Source: Fistulifera solaris
Taxonomy: Eukaryota > Bacillariophyta > Bacillariophyceae > Naviculales > Stauroneidaceae
Direction: 5' to 3'
Assembly: GCA_030295235.1 (NCBI GenBank)
Contig: AP026126.1
Coordinates: forward strand, 620,001-684,000
DNA length: 64,000 nucleotides
The translations under genes and the position numbers were made by a program. Of the stretch, positions 1 through 10,689 are shown one piece after another (the first letter of the stretch is position 1; the number at the start of each line of letters is the position of its first letter). The notes beneath the pieces were generated by a model. It was not told the DNA's origin, did no database searches, and was given only the letters and a program-made list of their open reading frames with translations.

Positions 1-120
1 ACTCCACGATAGTTTCGAGAAAAGTGGATGATGATTCTTTAACAACAATCTGCCCTACACCTCGCATCGTTTGTTCCAAGGACCGTGGCTTTTGATGCAA
101 GGGCCGACCTTTTCGAAACA

Positions 121-132
121 GAGAGAGAGAGG

Positions 133-169
<37 letters not shown>
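121..169. repeat. (GA)n microsatellite
   Basis: This is a nearly pure GA dinucleotide run with two interruptions. It lies about 100 bases beyond the 3' end of the minus-strand gene ending at 270. A short plus-strand ORF runs through it (Arg-Glu repeats) and is a composition artefact, not a gene. Confidence 0.95.
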
Positions 170-171
<2 letters not shown>

Positions 172-269
172 GCCACAAAATGGACATATGCCAAGAACGA
201 AGCATGCTATGGTGCGTCAAACTTCCGTGCAGACAAACGATTCTCGCTTTACTTTCTATAATAAAAGTA

Positions 270-1595
270 CTATGATGAACTTTGTTTGCCACCTCCGAGT
301 GGCACGGGCTCGTAAGGATCGTCGGAAAGTTTGTATTCAGTGAGTTTGTCCAGGCACTGAAGAAGCTCCTGATCGTCAGGGGACGTCTTTTTCAATTTGC
401 GAGAACTTACTCGCTTGATGAGCTGGCTTGCTACTTCTGATGGTTGAGCATTCAGCAAAGCCGTCCCTGAGTTTACCTGTGGTGGCTGACTGCCAAACTC
501 GGGTTCGAATTCCAATGCAAAAGCTTGATTTAATTGCTGCTGACCAGGATGTCGCTCAAGAGGAGCCTGATTCAAAGTCGAATTTCGAATCACTCGGAGT
601 TGCATGTCATACTGCGTCGGAGCCCCAAAGATGTTTTGGTTAGCTTCCGGATTGTAATTGAAATGCATATTTGGAAGAGAGTGATGCATTTGATCGCGAA
701 AAGGTGTCGTTGATGCGTTCATATCGTAGCGCATATCAGGAAGGGAGTTGAAATTCGACGAGCTGTCACCTTCAAACATTAGCTGGAATGGACGTTGGTT
801 ACCCACAAAAGAAGAGGCGTCAGCTAAAAGTTGGTCAGAAACACTGAAGCTTCGGTTGCCAAAAGCATTCAATGTGTGTAATTCAGCAGGTGAAGGACCC
901 AAAGGCGGTAATGCGGAGTTCGAATGAAAGCTTCCGGGAACAGTGAATGCTGGTGTTATGCTTGAATTCGACTGATTCGTCAACTGCAGTGATCGTGGAA
1001 AGGGAAGCAAACTCTGTTGTGAATCCATTGCATAGTTCTGCGAGAAAATTCCCGTGGAGAGCTCTATTCGTGGACGCCTGTCGTTTTCAGAAAAAGCGTA
1101 CATCATTTGGGATCTGTCGGAGAATTTCATTACTTCTTTTCTGCGTTTTTTCTTGGAAACATTACTCGATTTATATCTCTCATGTAGCGCATCACGAAAC
1201 GCTTGCGATGTCTTTTCTCTCGCTAAAAAGTCGCCTACTTCGTACCATCTTCCAGAATCATCTTGCTTCACAAAGCCTCCACCGGGGCTTGCGCGGCGTA
1301 CGTCGGCAACAACTCGATTAAGAACGGCGGACTTGTCGAGCTTAGTCTTGGCCCTCGAATATTCGTCGAGGACCTTTTCAACCCTGGTTTTAAATAGCTC
1401 ATTCCCTGCATGACTGTAACATTTCTTGCCCCGACCACAAACAACATCTTGAATGCTTGGTTGAAATTCCTCCGCTAGAAAGTTCAAAGTTGATCCTGAT
1501 CGCTGTTTCATTGATACGAGAGAGTTCCGGCTTTGCCCATCGTGACTTCCTGCCTCACTCGCAACTGACGAATCTCCTGGCTCCGATCGCTGCAT
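270..1595 (-). CDS. diatom CGRG/GN-motif domain protein (DUF6824-like), possible nuclear regulator
   Basis: Intact 441-aa ORF starting at the ATG at 1595. Residues about 48-150 carry a domain common in diatoms: DVVCGRGKKCYSHAGN, then a hydrophobic-basic helix, KLDKSAVLNRVV, and a WYEVGDFLAREKTSQAFRD block, ending in a Lys/Arg stretch (KKKRRK) that could be a nuclear localisation signal. The remaining 270 residues are Asn/Ser/Gln-rich and look disordered, as in a transcription co-factor. I recognise the domain as the one named DUF6824 in diatoms; no biochemical role is established to my knowledge. It is the only gene at the left edge and has no frame break, unlike most long genes here. Confidence 0.85.
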   Translation of the reverse strand: MQRSEPGDSSVASEAGSHDGQSRNSLVSMKQRSGSTLNFLAEEFQPSIQDVVCGRGKKCYSHAGNELFKTRVEKVLDEYSRAKTKLDKSAVLNRVVADVRRASPGGGFVKQDDSGRWYEVGDFLAREKTSQAFRDALHERYKSSNVSKKKRRKEVMKFSDRSQMMYAFSENDRRPRIELSTGIFSQNYAMDSQQSLLPFPRSLQLTNQSNSSITPAFTVPGSFHSNSALPPLGPSPAELHTLNAFGNRSFSVSDQLLADASSFVGNQRPFQLMFEGDSSSNFNSLPDMRYDMNASTTPFRDQMHHSLPNMHFNYNPEANQNIFGAPTQYDMQLRVIRNSTLNQAPLERHPGQQQLNQAFALEFEPEFGSQPPQVNSGTALLNAQPSEVASQLIKRVSSRKLKKTSPDDQELLQCLDKLTEYKLSDDPYEPVPLGGGKQSSS

Positions 1596-1788
1596 GTTTT
1601 CAAAACTATTTGTGGGTGTTTGGTATGAAATTATTATTTGTGAGATTACTTGTTGGTAAGTTAATGAATTGATGTGTGATGAGAGAAATATCAGTGCGAA
1701 GATGTAATCGAATGCAGTTTGTCGTTCACCACAAGGCGTCCGCCACCTTTTTCTAGAGTTTCTGAAAGTCGGCTGTCGGGTCCCAAAT

Positions 1789-1824
1789 TTACTGGGATAG
1801 GCAGTCCCGGTCCCATCCCAGTAA
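1789..1824. repeat. inverted repeat, 10-bp arms
   Basis: TTACTGGGAT at 1789-1798 pairs perfectly with ATCCCAGTAA at 1815-1824 across a 16-base loop. It sits about 195 bases upstream of the start of the minus-strand gene at 1595, so it could be a promoter element or a chance hairpin. Confidence 0.6.
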
Positions 1825-3304
1825 GTACAGTCTATAACTTTCTCTTACGACTTTCCCAATAATTTCTGGCCTAAATCTGTGAATGACGACGGTACGGAGT
1901 ATCGAATCAACATAGAGAAAAATAACCAGTCAACCGTCGGTACTCGACTAGATCAAGGGGCATATGTATAGGTTGCCTTACGCCTCCCTACTTTTTTGGG
2001 CTGATCTTCTCCGAGACCTTAGATAAATTGGGAGCTTTGAGTTTTCGATGTTTAAGTTCCGAGTTCGTTGAAGTTTCGCATGGTGTGGCTTGATGTATGA
2101 GCTAATTTGTAGGGCTTAGGTGTGATTGTTCGTGATTCACAAATCATAACTCAATGCTCGGCCATTTTTCTAGGGACCTAAAAATTGATGAAGTTGTCTT
2201 TGGTCTTTCTTCCTGTAACCGTAAAAGCTCGTCGGGCAAGTTGGAACACTTAGAACAATCTGGGTTTTTAGCTGGAACGTCCGAGCCACAGAAAGGAGTA
2301 GAGTAACTCCGAAACGACTGAAGAATGACACCTTTTCTGCTTCAGGAAATGACTGATGACTAAAATGATTCATGATTCAGGACTCAGGACTCACGACAGA
2401 ATATTTCAGAGAACGCAAAACGCAATGGTACTAGTCCCACTAGATTCTAGAGAGAACTAGTAGCTACTAACGAAAATACGATAATAGTATCTCTAATTCA
2501 TCATTTGGAATTGTCGCTAACCACAGAGATTAGAGATTTATGATCCATGACTCACTTGTTCCTAATGAATGTACTCGAGACTTGCGGCTCCCGGATTTCC
2601 TTTGTGATTTTGATTTTAAACTCTACTTTTGGATCTTCCTCGAATCTGTCGGCACTTTAGATGCGTTCTCCCAAAGTATTAGCGTGACTATATTAACTCC
2701 TCGGAGTATGAGAGTCAAAGTTTCGGATAGTGATTGCGGGTTGTGGTTGTTGGCCCTTGGGCTAGGGTCAGGAGTGACTTGTAAGTTTGGCCTGGATATG
2801 ACGAATGACGAGTGATTAGTGACCATTGTGCTTGATGCCGACCTTGTAGTAGGTAATTTTTTCATTTGGGCGTTGGGCGTGGAGTGTAGGGTTCCGTTTG
2901 ACGATGATTCAGTATTTGATTTAGCTTCTAATAATTCCTGATGAGATGATTCAAGATTCGAGATCGATATAAACACAGTCTCCCTAACCCTTAACGCCGA
3001 ATTCCGAAGTCGACATTCGATGCACCATATTGACGATTGAAGGGTGCCGCTAGCTAAAAATATCACGGCGTGGCCTCGCCGTTTCCTTATTTACTCCGCA
3101 ATTTTTTTTCTTGGTTGGTTGACGGTGACACGCAGCACGCAGCACGCTGGCACCAGAACCAGGAAGATGCGGGAAATGTCACACCACGTTACATGACATT
3201 GAAAAACAGTACAATTCCGTTTCATTATCGGTTTCGCTAAATTTATTTAGGCTTATATCTAATGCTTTAATTAAAAACGCTGGCGTGCGCGTCACAAAGA
3301 TATA

Positions 3305-4051
3305 TGATGAAAGTGTAGAACTTTCATCAAATAGTTATGAAAGTTTCCGTTACTTGATGAAAGTTGTACACTTTCATCAGAATATGATGAAAGTTGTAGA
3401 CTTTCATCAAAATTCTGATGAAAGTTGTTCTTCACTTTGACGTTGTCCAGTCACCGAGTGCATTAAGGATTGGCGAGTTGCCAAAAACCAAAAACACTCG
3501 CACCTTTTCGATTTTACAAAACATGCTTTCTCCATCAACAACAAACATTCTCACATCACTCAGTAAACGTTATTATGTTGGTTCTTAACCCCGAAGAAAT
3601 CTCGAGGGCTGGCCTTTTTGCGCCGGTTTGAAACACGAAACTCCCAACCAAAAATTCGACGATTCAAGGCTTATTACGGATCGTCGCCGATTGAATACGC
3701 CCACCTTATTCGAGACTTGCAGCTGACAGATGACCCTGATGGCTTTTTTCAAAAGAAGCGTTCGGAAGCACATTCATCAAGAAGACGACAAAATCAATTA
3801 GGATAGATGGGATACATCAAAAAGAGCTAACAAGAAAGGTTGACGCCGCGTAGAGTCAAAACGCAGCATCCGTCCGATGTGCGATGAGTACCGACGAACG
3901 ATTTTAACTCTAATGATTTTTGTGATGAATTTTTCTTTCGTGACTGATCAATAGTCATTCGTGATGAAAGTTGTACACTTTCATCAAATTTTGATGAAAG
4001 TTTCCGTTGCATGATGAAAGTTGTACACTTTCATCAGATTTTGATGAAAGT
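3305..4051. repeat. paired clusters of TGATGAAAGT palindromes (mobile-element-like)
   Basis: Two clusters, 3305-3425 and 3962-4051, are built from one 25-bp hairpin: TGATGAAAGT, five bases, ACTTTCATCA. Complete hairpins lie at 3305-3329, 3355-3379, 3385-3409, 3962-3986 and 4012-4036; single arms lie near 3334, 3416, 3992 and 4042. In both clusters a single arm is followed by TTTCCGTT, which shows the clusters are in direct orientation. About 530 bases lie between them, with a broken ORF resembling the start of a transposase. Best explanation: a decayed or non-autonomous element with repeated termini; a dispersed satellite is the alternative. Confidence 0.7.
3575..3806 (+). pseudogene. possible transposase N-terminal remnant
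   Basis: Starting at the ATG at 3575 the frame reads MLVLNPEEISRAGL and then breaks at a T run near 3616. The next frame continues RRFETRNSQPKIRRFKAYYG, then SSPIEYAHLIRDLQLTDDP, and stops at 3806 after a basic tail. The pattern of a basic segment followed by F-K-A-Y-Y-G and a DLQxTD helix reminds me of the N-termini of transposase-like proteins multiplied in diatom genomes, and its position between the two palindrome clusters fits. Only about 75 residues remain and no catalytic domain is present. The family assignment is from memory and weak. Confidence 0.3.
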
Positions 4052-5202
4052 TAGTGCCTATGTAATTTTCGGCTTGCACGCTATATAGGATAGGGCTTAA
4101 AGCTCTATGTAACATTATAGTATATAGTGGATCGACAATTTCTATTAGTGTAGAAAAGGGTGTACACATCAGTACAATGCAACAGTCAGGGCTTAATTCC
4201 CGCATCTTCCAGGCACGCAGGCACGCGGCACAAACCTGTACGGAACACGGACGCTCAAAGTGTGTCTCGCGAGTCGCGAGTTGCAAGTAGGCTGTCTACT
4301 GTCTACATGGCAAGTCTGACAGTTGAGCTAGGGTCACGATTGACGATTCACGATCACAGTGACATCTACAAAGCGAAATCAATCACCAAAGATTCGAAGG
4401 TTATTGTGGTCTGAGTATGAGGGTATGTTTTTCCTATTTTGATGAGGATCTCTTCAAACTATACGTGGAAATTATTCTCTTATGTTATCCTTGGCTAAAA
4501 ACTAGAAGGGCAATAATTGCATAGCATTAAGCTCCCGAGATCGCTATCATAACACATCCAGAACGATTGTTCACGTTTGCGATAAGTCTTTTATAGCAAT
4601 AATATTTGGTGCGGGGTTTCTAAAATGAGAAATACGAAAACAATCGACACCATAGCTTCGATAAAGCTTTTGCTCCTTTGTGCCAGAGGAACCGTCCAGC
4701 TAAAGGACTTGGCCGTCAAATAATGTAAACATCATAGTGTGAATAGAGAATAGAGGCGTTTTTTGGCTTTTTAGAGATGAGAGAGCCCATTGTGCCATCG
4801 TGTCTTACGTCATGGAACTACCGCATACGTAACTCGGATTACTACTACAAGCCGCCGAGGTTCCCATACATTATCAGAAAGCGCATTGCACTGACTTTAT
4901 CACCTACTACATTTAAGTGTATAGTAGTGAGTGTTGTTATCTTCTACAGAATGTAACACAATGACGGCTTCCTCCTTGCGGACCTTCAGACTTCGGATCA
5001 TCGGAAAGCGGAAAGTGCAACTTTTGCTTGCAACGTTAGCGAGAAAAGTGACGTGAAAACGAAGATCATCAATCGATCGGCGTCCATCACCATCACCACA
5101 TCCACATTTAACACCGATCCCATTGTTTTGTTGTATATACACAAAACGAGATATCGCTGCCAACTATTTAATTTTTCCGAGTTCGTTGCACATGGTGACA
5201 GA

Positions 5203-5975
5203 ATGGTCAGAGTAAAGCAGAGTGGCAGCAACATAGTAAAAATGTCGTTGGAACTATCAAACAAGTCTCTTCAATCTTTTCGATCGGATTCTTCCTTGTC
5301 CTTCTCTTCCGCTCAACCAGATACTACCTTTGAGAAAGGAGGGCGAATGCGCGTGTCGAAATCTCCGTCGCTCAGGAAACTTTCTACAACTAGTTTTTCT
5401 GTGGACACTCAGTCCATGCAACGAGATGAAACCCCTTGCGACCCACAACTCCTGAACCTTACGGTCTTACCGGATTCATGAGTCAAAAGGAAGTCGAATT
5501 GAATACACTTGCTCAGTATTTTCTGTTGCTAGCCGTCGCCAGTCAACTGGGTGACATTCTGGATGAGATCATTGAAATCATCGAGCTTCATCTTCATACA
5601 TTTCCGGTGCTTGTCGTCCTTGGTGTTTTGCCAAAGATCCTTTTGAAAAAACCAAAAGCACAAGCGACCAAGAGCATCTGTTCCAACCAAAAAAGCACGT
5701 CTCTGATTTCATTATCCTCCACCGATATTTTGCGTGACATCGAAAAGTACTACGCGACGAAGGGCGAAGACGAGGAGGTCCCTCAGCTAGAAATGAAGTC
5801 ACCACCCCAACTTCGCCGTGTTGCTACACCCACAAACCAAGGCGACGAATGGGGTCATTTTGCAGATTTTGATGACGGTGTGGATCTCGTTGGAGAAAGT
5901 TTCTGTTTCCAGCGTCAGGATTCAGGACCACGGGCTGTCCTGTCTCCTCTTCACGAAACAGAGGTCGATGAGTGA
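5203..5975 (+). CDS. unknown Ser-rich protein with C-terminal WGHFADFD motif
   Basis: Two overlapping frames form one gene of about 257 aa when the C run at 5432-5435 is read one base longer. The first half (start ATG 5203, alternative 5242) is Ser-rich and basic with SPSLRKLS-type phospho-site-like motifs. The second half has a hydrophobic stretch (LAQYFLLLAVASQLGDILDE and a following VLVVLGVLPKILL), then an acidic tail with RRVATPTN and WGHFADFD. I do not recognise the family. The hydrophobic part could be one or two membrane or amphipathic helices. Without the frame correction the downstream ORF could start at the ATG at 5478, but the upstream frame reads like coding sequence right up to the C run. 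Confidence 0.55.
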
Positions 5976-6000
5976 GTTCGCACATCACATATGAATATAT

Positions 6001-6019
6001 GCTACGCTACGCTACGCTA
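6001..6019. repeat. GCTAC pentamer tandem repeat
   Basis: Four pentamers (three GCTAC and one GCTAT) follow about 25 bases after the stop of the gene ending at 5975. Confidence 0.85.
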
Positions 6020-6173
6020 TTGATTCGTTAACAGGTAAACCTGGAACGAACTATTGAACAAACTGGTCACAACGACTGAACTGATAATAATATATAAAGC
6101 TTTTATCCTTACTATTTCAAGACGTTGTGTACATAGTAGATAGGAATCATTTGCGCCCATTTATCAATATTAA

Positions 6174-6585
6174 TCAGGGTTCGGCTATGCACTTGCAATC
6201 GGTGCAAGAGTAGTGATACCATGATAATCCCATCTGATACATGCACCCGCTTCCTACACAAGCGTCTCGATGTTCCCAACGGCAAATACATTCTATCGAC
6301 AATGAACCTAGTTAGATGTTCTCATGAATTATGACTTTTATCGAAAAACATTACAGTCGTACCTCCCGTTGTTGCTGTGACTGTACCCGTGGCTTTAGGA
6401 CAAAACTTTGTGTGCGGTGAGTAAATGGTACGTGCATGTGAAAGAGGGCGCCTTGGTTCACACGTCGAGATACTTACTCCGGCTGGTAGTTGAGGCGCAT
6501 CTTTGGGTGCCGTTCCACCGTTCACAAACGGAACGGTAAAGAAAAGAGAAATGGATACTAGTAGAATCGTTTGAGATCGTGTCAT
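6174..6585 (-). CDS. small secreted cysteine-rich protein (three exons, 94 aa)
   Basis: I assembled this from splice signals. Exon 1 is 6585-6478 (start ATG 6585), exon 2 is 6405-6363, exon 3 is 6307-6174. Intron 1 begins GTAAGT (72 nt); intron 2 begins GTACGA and ends CTAACTAG (55 nt). Phases 0 and 1 match and the sum is exactly 94 codons plus stop. Residues 1-23 are a clear signal peptide (hydrophobic SQTILLVSISLFFTVPF, then VNGG). The mature part has eight cysteines in a short span: one near residue 38, then ECIC, ACVGSGC, SCTDC and KC, enough for four disulfides. I do not recognise the family. Secretion and disulfide bonding are inferred; no toxin or enzyme activity is implied. Confidence 0.65.
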
Positions 6586-6650
6586 CTTCTTTTAGGATAA
6601 CAAGTTGCTTCTCTTTCAAACAGATGAGCAAAGAAATCAAAAATGGCCGT

Positions 6651-6671
6651 CTCGTGACTGAAATCCAATCG
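6651..6671 (-). promoter_or_regulatory. GACTG..CAGTC promoter element, copy 1
   Basis: On the minus strand it reads CGATTGGATTTCAGTCACGA, 66-86 bases upstream of the ATG at 6585. It matches copies at 47642 and 58444. Confidence 0.5.
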
Positions 6672-7007
6672 TAAGATTGCAAGTAGGTGAAGATGAATTG
6701 ACTAGCTAGAGAGATAATCCGCTTCAAGTGAAAAATCCATCTCGTTCTGAGTCTAATTATCTAAGAAAAAATGACTTGAATTAATGAAGCTTCGGTATAC
6801 CCTACAACAAACAATCAAATGTGCCTAAAGTCGATGATCAGTAGTTTTCATGCGTTTCAGCTAATACTGAGCATTGAGCTTTCAAAATAATAAGAGACAG
6901 CTTTTCCGGTTATTTTTACAATGCGCACCTCAACAAAATAAATAATGATGATTTTCGTTGCTTCAAACTTCCTTTACGCGCTGGGGCGCCTCTTTCCAAT
7001 AATTTTT

Positions 7008-7029
7008 CCACGACTGCATTTCAGACACG
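7008..7029 (+). promoter_or_regulatory. GACTG..CAGTC promoter element, copy 2
   Basis: It reads CCACGACTGCATTTCAGACA, with one mismatch in the second arm, about 180-200 bases upstream of the ATG at 7211. Confidence 0.45.
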
Positions 7030-7210
7030 TTATAAAGAAACATTAAACTTTGTCGATCGACCTTATGATTTTCTTTTTTCAACTAATGGATTGTTATTAA
7101 CAACTATTCTTTGAGCGAAGTGCGATCTGCATTCTTTCCTGTACTCATGCTGCTGTGTTTCCAAGAGTCAAGTGTGCATACGGAAGGGTTTGACGATTGC
7201 GCCGTACATC

Positions 7211-8642
7211 ATGATGATGGCGTCTGCCTTGTTCATTCGAAACCATCGGCATCGCATTCACGTCCGAAGATCGCTGCTAACCATCCATTCCAATCTGGAT
7301 GACATTATGAACGAAGTATTGAATCTCGGAAACTTTTCGCAATTTCAATTCTCTACCATCGACAACAATAAGCGCTCTGGTCCAGAAGATTGGTTGGCAG
7401 TCGACTGGAATAGAGAAGAGCAACATGTCGTGGCGAGTCCTCCCTCGCCAGTAGATCAAGTCTGGATTCGCGATCGACCCGTTTACATCAAGCGAGACGA
7501 CCAGTTGCGCTTACCGGGCTCACAACTTTCGGGAAACAAAGCGAGAAAGATGCTCACGCTCACCTGCATGCAAGACTTTCCCGACTGTATTGTCAGTTAC
7601 GGTGGGCCACAATCCAACGCAATGTTGGCACTTGCCGCCGTAGTTCATTTTCAGAATCAAAAGATTAATTATGCAGACAACAAAAGAGATTTGTGTATTA
7701 CACAAAGAAATTACCCGCTTTCTGCGGAGTCAGCCGAATGGCAACTTGTTCCGGGCATTATTACTTGGGATGGAACTGGTAGAAGTGTCCGTCCAAGATT
7801 ACAATGATTTGTTCGGTGGAGACTTTGGTGGAAGTCCAGAACCACCAAAGAATTTACCACCGCCGATTCCTGGTAAATCCATTTGGATTCCGCAAGGTGG
7901 CGCATGTGGAGTGGCCGTCGCTGGTGCGAAACTGTTGGCAGAAGAAATCATCTCGTATTGGCGTGACAACGGTAGAGGCCGACCTTTGACCGTGGCTGTC
8001 CCCGGTGGTACCTGTTCGACAGCTGTATTATTATACAATGCAATCCGTTCTCTTCAAAATGAGCAAACGGATGAAGGCAAACTCGACGTTAAAGTATTGG
8101 TGATTCCGTGCGTGGGTGACGATGGATATGCACGCCGGCAAATGGCATCTCTCCTTTCACAAACTCGACAGACTGGAACGAACGATGGCGTTCTCTGTGA
8201 ATTGCCCGAAATTTTGCCCCCTTACCCGGAGAATATGTCTGGTCTTGGGCGAAGTAACACAGAGCAGTACGTGACGTTTGGGACGCCTGATGCAAGCGTC
8301 CTTGATGTATATCGCGAGATCAACGATGAGTGTGGCGTCCAATTGGATTTGCTGTACGGCGCATCCGCGTGGACGGTGTTGCTTCGCCATTGGCGATCCG
8401 AGTTGTTGTGGGAGTCATCAGAACATCCTACCTCGGCCAATTTTCAGGGAAGACAGCTGATGTATGTGCACTCGGGAGGACTGGAAGGGATTAATAGCCA
8501 GGTGAGTTATCTCGTTTCCCAAAAATTATAGATCGATGAAGTCATTGTACCTCACATATATCTCTTGTAGCTTCTTCGGTACCACTACAAGGGATTGGTT
8601 AGCATCGAGGATGTTCAAATATTGAGTCAGAGAAGGATATAG
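7211..8642 (+). CDS. PLP-dependent D-cysteine desulfhydrase / ACC deaminase family enzyme
   Basis: This is a tryptophan-synthase-beta-fold PLP enzyme. The start of the conserved part reads VYIKRDDQLRLPGSQLSGNK; the SGNK lysine is the expected Schiff-base residue. SYGGPQSNAMLALAAV and a Gly-rich phosphate-binding loop (PGGTCSTA) follow, then YGASAWTVLL and HSGGLEGINSQ. Exon 1 runs 7211-8501; a 69-nt intron (GTGAGT...TTGTAG) precedes exon 2 at 8571-8642, which supplies LLRYHYKGLVSIEDVQ and the stop. Two one-base losses (A run at 7682-7685, C or T run near 7713-7719) must be corrected to read RFVYYTKKLP followed by RFLRSQPNGN, both family-typical. Corrected length is 454 aa. The Arg-rich start resembles an organelle transit peptide. 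Substrate (D-cysteine or ACC) cannot be decided from sequence. Confidence 0.8.
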
Positions 8643-8712
8643 CAATGCAGAAGCTAATTCATAAAATTTTAGTATATAGTGTGCTTAATGAATAATGACG
8701 ACATCGTGAAAC

Positions 8713-9936
8713 CTAAGGCATTTGATTACTTGCCGGCTGTTCTTGATTGGGCTGAGCAGCAGCAAACGAGTCCAATAGAGTCTTGAACTGGTGCTGTGAA
8801 AGTGCTGCAGCAGCAGCAAAGCCAGCCGCAAACTGCGAAGCCGCTTGCGAGGCCTGGAAAGCAGCAGCCAACTCACTCGCGGCAGCAAGTGGGGACGGCT
8901 TCTCGGTGCCAAACGCCGCAAAGTTGAGAGGAAAGCCTACAGGCATCGCAGCCGGAGGTGCAAACGATGAGGCCGGAATACCCAGGGCAGTTGGTAGGAC
9001 GGGGGCCGCGCTGCGACTACTTTCGGCAGCACCAAGAGACTGTTCGAACGCAGAAAGCGCGTGCTGATCACGAGGCGTTAAAGTCGATGCATTGCGATCA
9101 AACGTCGAGGTGCTCCCAGAAAGAACACTTCCCGAATATATGGGCATGCGAGCCTTGGGACCTCCCTGAAGAGTGCAATCGTGCATAAGGACATCCTCCT
9201 TGGCTTTTTTCGGGCAGAGGGTGAAGCTCGCTGATTCTGTAGAGATCAGGTTCATGGTCCGGATCAGATGCGGGCTTCTTCGATACACCAGGGCGTTTCA
9301 TGGTTTTGCAAAGGTGAGGAAGGCCTCGCAAGAACGATTCGTGATAATAGGCATTGCGATCACGTCCTTGGGTAATTCGTCGGAAGCCCCAACCGTTTGC
9401 CTGAGAGGAAGAAAAATAAAAAGACAGAAAGATAAGATTTGGGAAATCAACAATTCTGGCGCAGATCCCACGCAATCTCAACACTAGCTGTCCACGCGAT
9501 CAGTCTAGACGCGCCAAATCGAGCAAACCATAGCTATCCCTAGCTCTTCTGGACCAAATTTTCGTACCTGACGAATAAAGCTCGAAAACTTTGCATGCTC
9601 AAAATAGCTTGGAAGAACTCTAACCTCGAACTCTCTCGGTTTCAGGACACGCCAAGCCCTACCGTGAGGCATCCAGCAAATGATATCAGCGAGATCGTCT
9701 CTGCTTAAGATTGCGTGCATCTTAGCCGGAAAGTTAGGGACTCTTCCTGGGAGAGTGAGCGGGAGAAGCGGATCAGGATCTTTCTCAGTCGAACGATCGA
9801 TGTAGTGGAAGAAAGGAGCAGGGTTCAACACTGCACCTTCCTCTGGTTCTGCCTCCATTGCAACATCCTCAATGTTTTGCGGAGCAACTTCATTCTCCAC
9901 AACGCGCGCGCGCTTCACGCTGAAACCAGCGGCCAT
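8713..9936 (-). CDS. canonical heat shock transcription factor
   Basis: Exon 1 (9936-9568) and exon 2 (9400-8713) flank a 167-nt intron (GTACGA...CTCAG) placed inside the DNA-binding domain after SSFIRQ. The domain reads [36 protein letters not shown], then [12 protein letters not shown] joined to [20 protein letters not shown] and [15 protein letters not shown], diagnostic of HSF. Just past the domain the frame moves at a T run written as six bases (9205-9210); reading five restores a join into [20 protein letters not shown]. An alternative 52-nt intron (GTGTAT...CTACAG) would also join the frames. The C-terminus is Ala-rich with Gln (activation-domain-like). The start at 9936 is the first in-frame ATG; one more base near 9997 would extend it to an ATG at 10013. 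It converges on the PLP gene with 70 bases between. Confidence 0.85.
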
Positions 9937-10689
9937 GTCCGGCCAATCCTCTTGTCCGCGTTTACCATCTGCCTGAAGCAACGCAACGGCAGATGCAGCG
10001 TCTGCTCATCCATGTTGAAGTCCATCTTTGTCAATCAAAGAGGCTTGCAGATCAACAAATGTTGCCAGAAGTGAAAATTGCGTTGTCCTCATGTACGGCG
10101 TACGCCTTTCTTCGTTCTCTCCGCGTAGGAGTTGGTACATCTTCTACATCCGAGGAAAGTTCACCACTACCAGCGAAGCTCGATGCCAGCACCACGTTCA
10201 ACAATTCTAGGGCCAACCGAATAAAACCTTGTACATTCAATTTCATAGTCATTTGCAACCGGTATCAAAGTGGTGCGACAAAGGTTGGTCACTATTGTCT
10301 TCACAGTCGCAAAGATGCAAGATTAAATTAGGGATCGGGGATCGGGGACCTATTCTCTATCTCCTTTTAGGAAATACTGGGGTAGAAATAGGGGGAAACC
10401 TGGTACGTAGTACTTGTACAAAAGTACGTTGGGCCCAAAACCCAAGATAGGGAGCATGGAGCATTTTCATGATAGTCCAAAGTCCAGAGAGAGAAACCGT
10501 AGAACAGGGGAGAAAGAATACAGCAGTCGGCAGTCGCATAATCAAAATGTAGTCGGTTCTCCGTTCGTGATTTTTTCCGTTACACTTGCAATGGCTAGTG
10601 AAAAGTAAACTTATTGCTACATACGCACAGAATGTAGTTCGAGCTTGAAGTTCCGGTGGATTTTCGTCCGTCGTCCAGCGAACTGTGTC

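Larger units (their letters stand above)
1596..5202. other. 3.6-kb gene-poor interval with repeats
   Basis: No convincing gene. ORFs up to 147 codons exist (for example 2623-3066 minus) but lack domains, sensible composition and a frame partner. The interval holds a small hairpin (1789-1824), many degenerate GATTCA/ACGATTC-type words (2130, 2366, 2536, 4335), and the TGATGAAAGT repeat region at 3305-4051. The stretch 4060-5200 shows nothing beyond AT-rich sequence and probably includes the promoter of the gene starting at 5203. Confidence 0.6.
6586..7210. other. divergent promoter region
   Basis: This 625-base AT-rich interval lies between the secreted cysteine-rich gene (minus) and the PLP-enzyme gene (plus). 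It holds two copies of the GACTG/CAGTC element (6651-6671 and 7008-7029). Nothing else is evident. Confidence 0.6.

Noticed and set aside
71-343. 90-codon plus-strand ORF rich in Arg-Glu
   Set aside because: It is the translation of the GA microsatellite and overlaps the end of the minus-strand gene at 270-1595.
480-520. tRNA B-box-like GGGTTCGAATTCC
   Set aside because: It is inside the coding sequence of the gene at 270-1595 and no A box or cloverleaf can be drawn around it.
2623-3066. 147-codon minus-strand ORF in the gene-poor interval
   Set aside because: No domain, no plausible composition, no partner exons; it lies in a region of degenerate repeats.
3305-4051. CRISPR-like array from the regularly repeated TGATGAAAGT units
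   Set aside because: Repeats are self-palindromic, spacers are only 5-25 bases or one long gap, and the genome is eukaryotic with introns; no cas genes.
7660-7730. Intron in the PLP-enzyme gene explaining the three-frame region
   Set aside because: Conserved residues are found continuously across all three frames (QNQK..RFVYYTKKLP..RSQPNGN), leaving no room for an intron.
8783-9188. Plus-strand Ala-rich ORFs
   Set aside because: They are antisense to the Ala/Gln-rich C-terminus of the HSF gene.
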